A DNA stretch of 64,000 nt from Candidatus Helarchaeota archaeon (GCA_019058315.1 JAHPZH010000002.1:62001-126000); one strand, 5' to 3'. Shown: positions 48,600 through 57,123, counted from the first letter of the stretch. A program made the numbers and translations. The notes: a model not told the origin generated them from the letters alone.

Positions 48600-49118
48600 T
48601 TATTTTAGAGCTGAGATTATTTCTCTACAGAATGCGGGTAAATCATCGGGCTTCCGAGAGGTTATTATATTGCCATCTCTAACTACTTCTTTATCTACAT
48701 AATTAGCACCCGCATAAATAACATCATCTTTAATAGCAAAGTAACATGTTGCAGTCTTACCTTCTAAAATTTTTGCAGAAACGAGTAATGATGCTCCATG
48801 ACAAATTGCAGCAATAATTTTATTTTTATCAAATGCAGTTTTTACCAATTTTACAACGGATGGATATCTTCGTAATTTATCAGGTGCCCATCCACCTGGA
48901 ACAATAACTGCGGAGTATTTATCAATATCTACTTTACTTGCTGGTAAATCGACAGTAACTGGATATCCATGTTTACTTTGATAATCATTGCTAGTACCGG
49001 ACCCAACAATAGTAACTTTAGCTCCTTCTTCGCGCATTCTTAATAAAGGATACCAAAGTTCAAGATCTTCATAATCATTTTCAGCCAAAACTATTATTTC
49101 TTTTCCCTTTAAACTCAT
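48600..49118 (-). CDS. DJ-1/PfpI-family protein
   Basis: A 172-residue protein of the DJ-1/PfpI superfamily. The nucleophile elbow is AAICHGAS with Cys106 and His107, the acidic partner is Glu17 in DYEDLE, and VPGGWAPD matches the oxyanion loop. Archaeal relatives such as PfpI are glyoxalase/deglycase or stress proteins, and form hexamers. It is a complete single-domain member, divergent from the acyl-CoA synthetase gene. Confidence 0.9.
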   Translation of the reverse strand: MSLKGKEIIVLAENDYEDLELWYPLLRMREEGAKVTIVGSGTSNDYQSKHGYPVTVDLPASKVDIDKYSAVIVPGGWAPDKLRRYPSVVKLVKTAFDKNKIIAAICHGASLLVSAKILEGKTATCYFAIKDDVIYAGANYVDKEVVRDGNIITSRKPDDLPAFCREIISALK

Positions 49119-49238
49119 TCAAATTATCTCCGATAAACTTTGTAAAATTAAAATTACTTTGATATTATAATTGAAGAAATTTTAAAAAACCCTTTTTGAT
49201 TTCTTATAAAAGAATAAAATGCTTTCAGTTGAGTAATC

Positions 49239-50663
49239 GTGCCACGAGCTGATATAGATTCGATTTTCAATCCAAAGAGTGTTGCAATTATTGGAGCTTC
49301 AAGGCAAGAAACACGAAATGGATATCATGTTTTAAAAAATATCAAAGATATTAGTTTTACTGGAAAAGTTTACCCTATAAACCCTAAAGCAGATGAGATT
49401 CTTGGATTTAAAGTCTATAAACACCTCAAAGAAATTGAGGGGGATGTGGATAACGCAATAATCATATTGCCAACCAATATAGTAGTACAAGCGGTTCAGG
49501 ATTGTGTTGAAAAAGGAGTAAAATCGGTGATTATAATTACTGAGGGGTTTGCCGAGACCGGGACTGATGAAGGGAAAAATTTTCAACAAGAATTGAAAAA
49601 AATTGCCAAATCCAGCTCTATTCGCATTGTAGGACCTGGAACAATGGGAGTAGTTAACCTTCCTAATTTCACTTCAACATATGTGAACTTAGGAGGGCTT
49701 CAACAAGATGGTAAACTAGCTTTTATAGCCCAAAGCGGCATATTTGCTGGTGGGATGGTTCGGTATTTTGCATCTCATGATTCTAAATTGAGCAAGATCA
49801 TTAGTTTAGGAAATAAAATTGATGTTGATGATTCTGATATCATTGATTATTTAGCAGAGGATAAACAAACGAGAGTAATTGCTTTATACATGGAGGGAAT
49901 TAGTTCTGTGGAAAGACTCAAAAAATCGGCAAGAAATTTTGCTATAAAAAAAGGTCCAATTGTTCTATTGAAGGGCGGACGGACTCCAGAAGGAGCTAGG
50001 GCGGCAAGATCCCATACATCTTCTCTAGCAGTAGATGACCGAGTTTTTGATGGACTTGTTAGGCAAGCTGGCATGGTTAGAGTTGAAAGTCTTGATGAGT
50101 TTATAGACACAGCTAATGCGTTTGCGATTTATAATGGTCCAGTAAAAGGGAATAGGGTTGCAATTATTACTTATTCTGGGGCGGTTGGGGTTCTAACTTC
50201 TGATCAGTGTGTCCGTCATGGCTTGCAATTGGCCAAATTTTCTGATGAAACTAATGCAAAAATACACGAAGTGGTTCCAGATCGAAGGTGGGGTGGTAAT
50301 CCTATTGATACATACCCTGCAACCATTAAATCTGGCACTCAAAGGACTTTTACCACTTGCCTCGAAGCTTTAATGAATGATGAAAATGTAGATTGTGTTT
50401 TAATGACCGTTTGGGGAGATACACACCCGGATAGCCATGAAAATAAGTATAGTATGCTTGTTAAAAATTTAATTTTAAAATATCAAGAAAAGTATCAAAA
50501 ACCAGCTGTGATGGGTGTCCTTGGCGAAAAAATAGGTATTGAACGCCAAAAGAAATTTTTCACTGATAATGGGATTATTGCTGTAACCTTCATGGATAGA
50601 GCGCCAAAAATATTAATGAATATGTACAGATATTATCAATTTAAATCCAGATATTCGAATTAA
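49239..50663 (+). CDS. ADP-forming acyl-CoA synthetase alpha subunit
   Basis: A 474-residue alpha subunit of acetate-CoA ligase (ADP-forming), which makes ATP from acyl-CoA in peptide- or sugar-fermenting archaea. The N-terminal CoA-binding Rossmann domain has VAIIGASRQE; the two succinyl-CoA-synthetase-like domains follow with VGPGTMGVVN and the phosphohistidine loop AARSHTSSLA (His259). The beta (ATP-grasp) domain is absent and must be encoded elsewhere. Start is GTG. Confidence 0.9.
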   Translation: MPRADIDSIFNPKSVAIIGASRQETRNGYHVLKNIKDISFTGKVYPINPKADEILGFKVYKHLKEIEGDVDNAIIILPTNIVVQAVQDCVEKGVKSVIIITEGFAETGTDEGKNFQQELKKIAKSSSIRIVGPGTMGVVNLPNFTSTYVNLGGLQQDGKLAFIAQSGIFAGGMVRYFASHDSKLSKIISLGNKIDVDDSDIIDYLAEDKQTRVIALYMEGISSVERLKKSARNFAIKKGPIVLLKGGRTPEGARAARSHTSSLAVDDRVFDGLVRQAGMVRVESLDEFIDTANAFAIYNGPVKGNRVAIITYSGAVGVLTSDQCVRHGLQLAKFSDETNAKIHEVVPDRRWGGNPIDTYPATIKSGTQRTFTTCLEALMNDENVDCVLMTVWGDTHPDSHENKYSMLVKNLILKYQEKYQKPAVMGVLGEKIGIERQKKFFTDNGIIAVTFMDRAPKILMNMYRYYQFKSRYSN

Positions 50664-50700
50664 AAAATTTAAATTATTTTTATTGGCGTTTTTTAAAAAG

Positions 50701-51088
50701 GGTGTGGTCGTGTGGGAAGAGTAAGCCCTTTTCTGTTACAGGAAGCATGTTTCCATGCGTTTCCTTTGATGGTATTCGGCTACGCGTCCTACCCGCTGGG
50801 TTCGTCACAGGTGCTCATCCCCAGCCTACTTGGACTTGCTCCCACAGTCTTGAGCTGTTTCAACGGTTCCACAAATCTTTTCAACGGATTAACTCAATTT
50901 TGTTGCCAAAATCTTCTCGGACCAAAGGTCCTCAGCCGCATCATCATCATATGATTTATGGGCGTGTCATTTCTGTTCTCAGTGGCGGAGTCTCCTCCGG
51001 TGGTTTACCCACACTGCTACCTGGAAGGAGAAGGACTTTCCTCAGACAAATAAATGTCCGGCGACCATCCTTTCTCTCACGACCACAT
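50701..51088 (-). ncRNA. rnpB: RNase P RNA
   Basis: The ends form a 10-bp P1 helix (50703-50712 with 51078-51087). On the minus strand the conserved GAGGAAAGTCC (complement at 51033-51043) marks CR-I, and ACAGAAAAGGGCTTAC (complement at 50721-50736) marks CR-V near the 3' end; GAGCAAGTCCAAG in the middle fits CR-IV. GC content is far above the surroundings. The RNA is the catalytic core that matures tRNA 5' ends. Reading frames here are not genes. Confidence 0.95.
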
Positions 51089-51186
51089 ATAATAATTGTC
51101 TTCATAACATAAAAATATTTTATTTAATCTTTACATTGTAATTGTGAAATCTAAATTTTTTCGTTATTTCAAATAATTGACAGAAA

Positions 51187-51735
51187 ATGAAAAGAAGAAA
51201 ATATGCTTCAAAGAAATGGAGGGCTGCTCCAGTCCGTTTATTTGTATATGATGCTCAACAATGTGATAAACATAAATGTACAGCTCAAAAATTGAAGAAT
51301 AAGGAATATGTGAAGTTTCTAAAAATTAATCAAGTGCCAACAGGTGCTATAATATTAGATCCTTTGGCAATGCGTTCAATTTCCAAAGAAGATCATGATT
51401 TTGTAATGAATGGGCTGTTAGCAATAGATTGTTCATGGAATAAGTATGATGAAACCATAACAAAATCAATAAAAGCAAAATTAAATAGAAGATGCCTTCC
51501 ATACCTAGTGGCTGCAAATCCAATCAATTATGGAATACCATCTAAGTTAAGCACTGCAGAAGCTCTTGCTGCAGCATTATATATTCTAGGATATAAGGAT
51601 TTTGCTCATGAAATTTTATCTTGTTTTAAATGGGGTAATAATTTCTTAATTTTAAATGAAGAACCACTTGAAGATTATTCGAAAGCTAAAAACAGTGCTG
51701 AGATAATTTCAATTCAAGAAGAATACATCCCTTAA
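51187..51735 (+). CDS. tsr3: Tsr3-type rRNA acp-transferase
   Basis: A 182-residue member of the Tsr3/DUF367 family, which adds an aminocarboxypropyl group to a conserved pseudouridine of small-subunit rRNA in archaea and eukaryotes. Recognisable parts are RLFVYDAQQCDKHKC, LAIDCSWNKYDE, and RCLPYLVAANPINYG followed by STAEALAAAL. Length is typical. It follows the RNase P RNA divergently. Confidence 0.9.
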   Translation: MKRRKYASKKWRAAPVRLFVYDAQQCDKHKCTAQKLKNKEYVKFLKINQVPTGAIILDPLAMRSISKEDHDFVMNGLLAIDCSWNKYDETITKSIKAKLNRRCLPYLVAANPINYGIPSKLSTAEALAAALYILGYKDFAHEILSCFKWGNNFLILNEEPLEDYSKAKNSAEIISIQEEYIP

Positions 51736-51828
51736 ATAGAATTTTTTCATATAGATTATTTTTAAAAGCAAAGATTATCTAATTAATTGGTAGAGTCTTG
51801 TTGTTTTTTATTGGAAAAAAAAAGATTT

Positions 51829-52013
51829 AGCGCGATAGGGTAGTCAGGAGATCTCCTGATAAGCCCTTTGGTGAAAATTTGGAGACTTGATATCCCGCAG
51901 GGCTCATAAATCGTAAGATTTATTTCTAAAAATTGAGAAACCCTGAGATCGGTGGTTCGAATCCTTGGCGGACACTATTGGACACCGAGGCGAAAATCCA
52001 CCTCGCGCTACCA
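51829..52013 (+). tRNA. Initiator tRNA-Met (CAT) with three introns
   Basis: Mature parts: acceptor AGCGCGA with TCGCGCT (A1-T72 pair), T8 A9, D-stem GGG/CCC, anticodon stem CAGGG/CCCTG with loop CTCATAA, variable AGATC, T-stem GGTGG/CCACC with loop TTCGAAT, discriminator A and encoded CCA. A1-U72 and the three G-C pairs 29-31/39-41 mark an archaeal initiator. Introns: about 41 nt in the D-loop (51852-51892), 31 nt after the anticodon (51910-51940), 35 nt at the T-loop/stem border (51963-51997), each positioned to within one or two bases. Removing them leaves 78 nt. CCTTGG/CCGAGG pairing inside intron 3 suits the splicing endonuclease fold. Confidence 0.85.
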
Positions 52014-52233
52014 CTTCCCTTCTTTTAAAAATTAAATAAATAGAATGTATTTCGTGTGTTTTTTAATAATATTTGATAATAGGTTTAATAATTTCTGATA
52101 ATGATGCTAAAATTTTAGTAATGTTTGATAATGCTCTCTAATATAATGATGATATTCAGAAATTTTCTGAATTATATAGAGTAAGGTGAAAGCATTATTA
52201 AAGAAAAATTTAATAACTTTTTAACTTTAATTT
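52014..52233 (+). repeat. AT-rich spacer and promoter-like leader shared with 52687-52722
   Basis: No gene is seen. The last part, about 52200-52236, reads AAAGAAA, TTTAATAA, then TTTAACTTTAATT before an ATG; nearly the same arrangement recurs at 52682-52725. TTTAATAA is TATA-like and close to both ATGs, so these are probably duplicated promoters giving short-leader mRNAs. Upstream, TTTGATAAT-like words recur several times without clear meaning. Confidence 0.4.
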
Positions 52234-52620
52234 ATGATTATGGATAATAAGTGGAAAGGTGTGATAATTGAAGAAAGTCTGGATGACAAATCTATTCTTG
52301 ACAGGGTCAAAATTGTTAAGTCTAAAAAATCAACATTGGAAAAAGAAGCTGAAAAAGGCACAATGACATTCCATTACATTGAACTAAATCTTGAAAAGAA
52401 AGATGGATTTGTAAAAAAGGCTCTTGGCTCAATCAAAGATGGCTGGTATCTCCATATCTGCAAAGATGGTGTTATGGTAGTGATTTATAGAAATAAGGTG
52501 TTTGAATTCTCATCTGATGAGCAAGATAAACTTAACCAAGCAAGAGATTATGGAATATCTATTAGCATTCTAAAAGAACAGATGCCATTTGAAGTTTTAG
52601 TTAAAAATCCATATGGTTAG
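52234..52620 (+). CDS. Uncharacterised small protein
   Basis: A 128-residue protein, alpha+beta, with a Trp-rich early strand (KWKGVIIEESL), a central GSIKDGWYLHI segment and MVVIYRNKVFEF strand. No family is recognised; its length and even composition support coding. An ATG two codons in (52240) is also possible. It may share its leader type with the degraded locus downstream. Confidence 0.6.
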   Translation: MIMDNKWKGVIIEESLDDKSILDRVKIVKSKKSTLEKEAEKGTMTFHYIELNLEKKDGFVKKALGSIKDGWYLHICKDGVMVVIYRNKVFEFSSDEQDKLNQARDYGISISILKEQMPFEVLVKNPYG

Positions 52621-52722
52621 TTGTTTGTAATTACAAAAAAGTATAAGTGAAATTATAAATTTTTCAAACACAAGCGATAAAAAGAAAGTATTTAATAAAC
52701 ATTTTAACTTTAATTGATTATT

Positions 52723-52992
52723 ATGAACGATACTCTTATCTTTTTAAGACATGGTAAGGTAAAGATAAATAGAAGATATTCAAAAATTTAATGAAATTTT
52801 TGATAAATTTAGAAATAAAGAAAAGTCCTATTTAAAACTATTATACTTGAATTGAAAGATCACATAAAACAATTTCAAGATTGTATTAAAGAATATAAGA
52901 TGCCTTATCTAATCATTAATCATTATCAAACATTTATAAAAAAGGCATTTCGATCTAAAAAGTATTATTTGCCAACAATAAAAGAATTATAA
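52723..52992 (+). pseudogene. Degraded gene remnants, first part phosphatase-like
   Basis: The ATG at 52723 opens a 22-codon frame whose start, MNDTLIFLRHGKV, matches the N-terminus of histidine phosphatases (LRHG motif), but it stops at 52791. A second frame ending at 52992 (TTG at 52852) encodes a 46-residue helical piece without known homologue. The 52621-53046 interval is best read as a decayed histidine-phosphatase-like gene plus spacer. Confidence 0.5.
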
Positions 52993-53046
52993 AAGAGAAC
53001 AAAATTAATAACATTATATAAAATAAAAATAACAGAGGGTGTTAAT

Positions 53047-53916
53047 TTGCCAATTCACATAATTCCTGATAATTCTGAAAACTTAATCGAAGGGGCATAT
53101 TTACCTGGTGAAATTTTAAGAGGAGAAATTATTGTTAAAACGAAGAAAAGAATTAAAGCAAGAAAATTAAGTGCCATTTATGTAGGTATGGAACATACAT
53201 CCGTAACAAGAGGTGGCGGGAAAAATAGTCACACCTATTCTGAAACATATTATCATTTCAATATTGAAGATGTTTTTATGGAACCAAAACCTGGTGCGAA
53301 TTCTATAATTCTTGATGGTAGTTATAGCTTCAATTACGAATTTGAAATTCCAGAAAATGCTCCACCATCATTTAAACTCCATAATTCAGTAATTCAATAT
53401 TTAATAGATGTTAAAATTGATAGAGCTATGACCTCAGATATACATAAGAAATTAGGATTTCTTGTAATACCAAATTCCCTTGAAAAAATAGAACAAGGAC
53501 CACTAACTGATCTTATGAGAGCAGATAGTTATATTCCAGAGTGTACATTAACATGCAAAAAAGAAATATTTAATGAAGGAGATACAGTTGATATAGAACT
53601 CAATGTTCTAGTTAATAGAGAACCAAAAATAAATGATATTAGAATTTCTATAGAATCGATATCTACTAAAACTGCAAGAGGCTACACTGATACATTTCCA
53701 AGTATAATCAAAGGTTGGAAAATTAGTAAAAAAAACCTGAAAATAGGCGAAAATCTATTCAACTTATCCTATGAAATTCCAATGAATATACCTTATTCTG
53801 TATTGGGAATGCTAATAAAAAGAAATTATTTTGTTCATTTAAAGCTAAATAGACGATTTCATCCCGATAACCATATCTGGCTTCCTATTATTATAGTGCC
53901 ATCTATAATAGAATAA
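53047..53916 (+). CDS. Arrestin-fold protein
   Basis: A 289-residue protein with two beta-sandwich halves as in arrestins. The N-terminal half has YLPGEILRGEIIVKTKK, then YVGMEHTS, FNYEFEIPENAPPSF and YLIDVKIDRA; the C-terminal half has NEGDTVDIELNVLVNR and the closing HLKLNRRF and WLPIIIVPS. This matches the ARRDC-type layout, where arrestins bind membrane cargo or receptors in eukaryotes. Start TTG is preceded by GAGGGTG. Asgard archaea are known to carry arrestin-like proteins. Function here is unknown. Confidence 0.75.
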   Translation: MPIHIIPDNSENLIEGAYLPGEILRGEIIVKTKKRIKARKLSAIYVGMEHTSVTRGGGKNSHTYSETYYHFNIEDVFMEPKPGANSIILDGSYSFNYEFEIPENAPPSFKLHNSVIQYLIDVKIDRAMTSDIHKKLGFLVIPNSLEKIEQGPLTDLMRADSYIPECTLTCKKEIFNEGDTVDIELNVLVNREPKINDIRISIESISTKTARGYTDTFPSIIKGWKISKKNLKIGENLFNLSYEIPMNIPYSVLGMLIKRNYFVHLKLNRRFHPDNHIWLPIIIVPSIIE

Positions 53917-54153
53917 TTTTATTAGTAGAATATGGAATTATTAGATCAAAATTAATCGATCTTGAATGCAACTCCCATTGCTTACTTTCTATATAAATTC
54001 AGTTGACATAGCACAACCTTTAGAGATTATCTCTTCCTTTAAAATAACACTTTTAGGTTGTTTATATCTAAAAAAGTCATCCATAATCTGATCAAAATCT
54101 GTATCTATGACTTTCAAGAAAATTAATCTAATTAGATGGGTAAATAGATCATT

Positions 54154-55128
54154 ATGGATTTTGACTTTTTTATGACCCATTATATAAAAATTAACGATGT
54201 AATGCCAATAGTAATAGGTTATGAGAATTATTCACCGAAAAAAGTCGAATTTTTAAAGAAATACCAAGGAAAACAATTTATTCACTCCGGGAACTGGTGG
54301 GGGATTGACGTAAAGAAAAGAACTAAAGAAAAAGTGCTAGAAAATCAAGAAAAAATGTTTATCAAAAATAAAACTATAGGATTTATGTCGATGAATGTTC
54401 CTGCGAGTTTAAAACGCCCAGATTATTGGAATATGCCAAAGAAAACTAGAGAGCGAGCAATAAATTCTTGTTTAGAGAATGCAAACTGGGTTTTAAAGAA
54501 CAAAAATATAAAAACCAAAATATATTGTTCCTTGGAAGTCACAACATATCAAGAAAGTATGAGTTGGTTTAAAAAAGCTATGGATGCGGGTCATGAAGCT
54601 TATTGTAGAGGTATAGCTGAATTTTTAAGAAGTCCAAAATATCGTAAAGAAGGACTAAAAAAAATAATGGAAATTACAATTGGTGCAAGGAATATAATAG
54701 GTGATAACCCTTTTCATCTTTCTGGAACTGGTAGTTTATATTTAATGCCGATTTTAGCCTATTTAGGTGCATCAAGTCTTGATGGAAGCACTCCAATTAC
54801 AAGTGCTCTAGCAAGGGGAACTATATATGACAAAAATGGTAAAGGATTTAAAGCTAGCTCTCTAAAAACATGGAAATGTGAATGTGATGTGTGCAAAGAA
54901 TACAGCGAAAAAGAAATAATTAGATTATTTAATACTGATAGACATTTTCGAGTATTACATAATATTGAGATATGGAGGAATGAGATTAATAAAATAAAAT
55001 CTTGTCATGATAGAAATGAGCTTAAAGAAATGATAGAAAATTCAATTAAGACCAAAAAATCTAAATATTTTGAAAGAACTTGGAATGAAACTAACGAATT
55101 ATTGAAAAAATTCAATATGGGGATGTGA
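54154..55128 (+). CDS. TGT-like (tRNA/DNA guanine transglycosylase family) protein
   Basis: A 324-residue protein resembling tRNA-guanine transglycosylases. The zinc site CECDVC (Cys-x-Cys-x2-Cys) with His in RVLHNIEIW is intact. The barrel has LSGTGSLYLMPILAYLGASSLDGSTPIT, whose Asp matches the TGT nucleophile region, while the usual DSGG catalytic motif reads HSGNWW, with His instead of Asp. Archaeosine TGT is longer and carries a PUA domain, absent here. DpdA-type DNA-modifying TGT relatives are an alternative. Start could also be ATG 54172. Confidence 0.65.
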   Translation: MDFDFFMTHYIKINDVMPIVIGYENYSPKKVEFLKKYQGKQFIHSGNWWGIDVKKRTKEKVLENQEKMFIKNKTIGFMSMNVPASLKRPDYWNMPKKTRERAINSCLENANWVLKNKNIKTKIYCSLEVTTYQESMSWFKKAMDAGHEAYCRGIAEFLRSPKYRKEGLKKIMEITIGARNIIGDNPFHLSGTGSLYLMPILAYLGASSLDGSTPITSALARGTIYDKNGKGFKASSLKTWKCECDVCKEYSEKEIIRLFNTDRHFRVLHNIEIWRNEINKIKSCHDRNELKEMIENSIKTKKSKYFERTWNETNELLKKFNMGM

Positions 55129-55192
55129 TTTAATCTCGAAATTAATTTTAACTATATTTTTTATACCAACTATTGATGAATTCACTGGAGAT

Positions 55193-55819
55193 TTGACATA
55201 CACCTTCGATATATTTGAAAGCATAGATAAAATTGAGACATTAGTTATAGTTATGCCTGAAGAATTCTCAATTGCACTAGAAGATGAGGAAGAAGATGTA
55301 CATCCCTCAATCGTGGTGAAACTCACTTTCTATGATTTAATACAAACTTGGTCTAAACTGCTTTTAGCTGATAAAATTGTAATTTATCATGACATTGAAA
55401 TAGATAAAGCCGGGATAGAGTTAGAGGGATTTCGAAATAAATTTTGGGGAATAAAAAATGATCCTCTATTAGATTTTATCCACATAGGGCGAAAATATTT
55501 TGTTTGGCTTCAAGAACAAATTAAAAATGTAGACGTTGGAAATAAGGAAATGTATACTTTCTTTTCCAAATTTTACCAAAAGGAATGTCTTGTAGATTTT
55601 GATGAGACTGATTCTCTTCAGAAGATTATCTATGATAGTTTAATAAAACAAATGAGAAAAATATTTGAAAAAAGGAAAAAATATACACGAAAATTAACTC
55701 AAAAAATTTATGAAATTCTAGATCAACATTATAAAAACCAAGCTATAATTGAATGGGATAATTTAATGAAACATGGAAAACTATTATATTATGCACCGAA
55801 AAAGAAACCTATTTTTTAA
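55193..55819 (+). CDS. Uncharacterised protein
   Basis: A 208-residue protein starting with TTG. The frame stays open upstream to about 55098 without a standard start, so the N-terminus may be longer than shown. Features: an acidic stretch EDEEEDVHPS, an aromatic VWLQEQIKN helix and a basic C-terminus. I recognise no family. It converges on the gene at 55825 with a 5-base gap. Confidence 0.5.
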   Translation: MTYTFDIFESIDKIETLVIVMPEEFSIALEDEEEDVHPSIVVKLTFYDLIQTWSKLLLADKIVIYHDIEIDKAGIELEGFRNKFWGIKNDPLLDFIHIGRKYFVWLQEQIKNVDVGNKEMYTFFSKFYQKECLVDFDETDSLQKIIYDSLIKQMRKIFEKRKKYTRKLTQKIYEILDQHYKNQAIIEWDNLMKHGKLLYYAPKKKPIF

Positions 55820-55824
55820 TCAGA

Positions 55825-56637
55825 TTATGAAAATGAATTCAATTTCTCATTAAAGGCATTTATATCCTTTTCTAATTCACCATCATCAAGATTATTTGCA
55901 TTCCCCGCCATACTAATTTGTGTCTTTGTTTGAGTAATTAATTGTTTTCCATCAAAAAAAATCGAGCAAATTCCCTCATGTAAGATGAAAATAGATAAAG
56001 TTTCAGATGAATCGGTCGATCTACTATTTTTTAATCCAACTAAATATCCATTATACTCGCTAATTCTGGACTTTTCTTGATCAACTTCAATTGTTTCAGC
56101 TAAAGGCTTTTTCATCTTGATAGTCTTATATCCTAAATCTTCTAGGAAACTACGAAGTGTAAGATGTAAGAAATTAGGATGCTCTTGTACTTCAATTTTC
56201 TTTTCATGAAAAAATTTGAATTTTCTTAAAGTCAATGTATCAAAAGATGGTGTTTTTTCAAGAACTTTTTTAATATCCTTATCTTCTTCCGTTATTGAAG
56301 AGTCTGTCTCTGATTTAAGTTTTAAACCTTTAGGAATATATGATTTAATTTTATCTTTTATAGAAGTTTTCTTTTCCACACCCCATTCTTCAATAATATC
56401 ATCAAATCCAGTAATTTGACCTTTAACTTCTATTGGTTCTAAACCTTGTTCCTTTCTAAGCTCCAGTTCTTTAATTTTTTTGTTGATTTTTGCTAAAAGA
56501 GCTTTTTGTTCGTCAAATTCTTGAAAATATTCAGCAGCGCTAATAGCCCCTCGCTTTAAATTTCGATCTAATATTTCAAAATTATCTATGACGTCTTTTT
56601 TTTTGAGTTTTAGATCTTTAAGCTGTTTTTCGTACAA
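55825..56637 (-). CDS. Coiled-coil protein with the shared C-terminal domain
   Basis: A 270-residue protein. The N-terminal 60 residues form a coiled coil (LKLKKKDVIDNFEILD, EELE repeats), a flexible linker of about 60 residues follows, and residues about 150-268 form a domain shared with the C4HC3 zinc-finger protein at 35796: HPNFLHLTLRSFLED, PLAETIEVDQ, YNGYLVGLKNS and a terminal helix. The shared domain in two unrelated contexts suggests a mobile functional unit. No known family is evident. Transcribed away from the tRNA genes downstream on the same strand. Confidence 0.65.
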   Translation of the reverse strand: MYEKQLKDLKLKKKDVIDNFEILDRNLKRGAISAAEYFQEFDEQKALLAKINKKIKELELRKEQGLEPIEVKGQITGFDDIIEEWGVEKKTSIKDKIKSYIPKGLKLKSETDSSITEEDKDIKKVLEKTPSFDTLTLRKFKFFHEKKIEVQEHPNFLHLTLRSFLEDLGYKTIKMKKPLAETIEVDQEKSRISEYNGYLVGLKNSRSTDSSETLSIFILHEGICSIFFDGKQLITQTKTQISMAGNANNLDDGELEKDINAFNEKLNSFS

Positions 56638-56685
56638 TATCTTTCATCAAATACTAACAGAAATAATAATATTTAAAGGTTTAAA

Positions 56686-56814
56686 TGGTGGGACCGCCGG
56701 GCTTCGGTCCCGGGATCTCTCGGTTTCTAAAATATCTTTAATCAAATTATCAGCCGAGCGCTTTAACCATTCTAGGTGTAGCCGATCTGACTCCACAAGC
56801 TAAGCCACGGTCCC
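56686..56814 (-). tRNA. tRNA-Ile (GAT) with two introns and odd T-loop
   Basis: Acceptor GGGACCG/CGGTCCC, discriminator A, encoded CCA (56686-56688). D-stem GCTT/AAGC, anticodon stem CTCGG/CCGAG with loop CTGATAA (GAT), T-stem CCGGG/CCCGG. Introns: about 28 nt in the D-loop (GTGGAGTCAG...CTAGAAT, between AGCTT and GGTTAAAGC) and about 23 nt after the anticodon loop. Removing them leaves 78 nt including CCA. The T-loop reads ACCGAAG instead of TTCGAAT, so the two invariant T residues are missing. It could still be a working tRNA or a diverging copy. Confidence 0.75.
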
Positions 56815-57017
56815 AATTATGTCTAGACCTTTCTTATATCTTCCTAAGTCACAAAATCTATAATTTTTTAAATTCTTTTTGCTGAATCTCAAATCACAGA
56901 TTCATAGTATTTAAACTGTTGATTTTTTTTAAATATTACTTTTTTCATAATATTCAGAATACTCGTAACTTCCTAAAAAAATAAAAAATTTTTAGGTATT
57001 AGGTTCATTATTTTATA

Positions 57018-57123
57018 TGGTGGACCGGCCGGGACTCGAACCCGGGACTTGTGGTTGAAAATAATTATATTTTCAATCTCCACATTGCGAATGTGGCGAT
57101 CATACCAACTGATCTACCGGCCC
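57018..57123 (-). tRNA. tRNA-Ala (CGC) with a non-canonical intron
   Basis: Acceptor GGGCCGG/CCGGTCC contains the G3-T70 wobble pair that specifies alanine; discriminator A and CCA (57018-57020) are encoded. D-stem GATC/GATC, anticodon stem CCACA/TGTGG with loop TTCGCAA (anticodon CGC at 57087-57089), T-stem CCGGG with TTCGAGT loop. About 29 extra bases lie between the anticodon stem and T-stem, containing TTGAAAAT/ATTTTCAA hairpin; after removal a 5-base variable region remains. The intron is therefore at the stem/variable border and not at 37/38. Confidence 0.85.

Noticed and set aside
50702..51112. Reading frames of 136 and 80 codons
   Set aside because: They overlap the RNase P RNA, which has conserved CR-I and CR-V motifs and a perfect P1.
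53989..54180. A 63-residue minus-strand frame
   Set aside because: It overlaps the start of the TGT-like gene and shows no domain; kept out as unsupported, though it has fairly normal composition.
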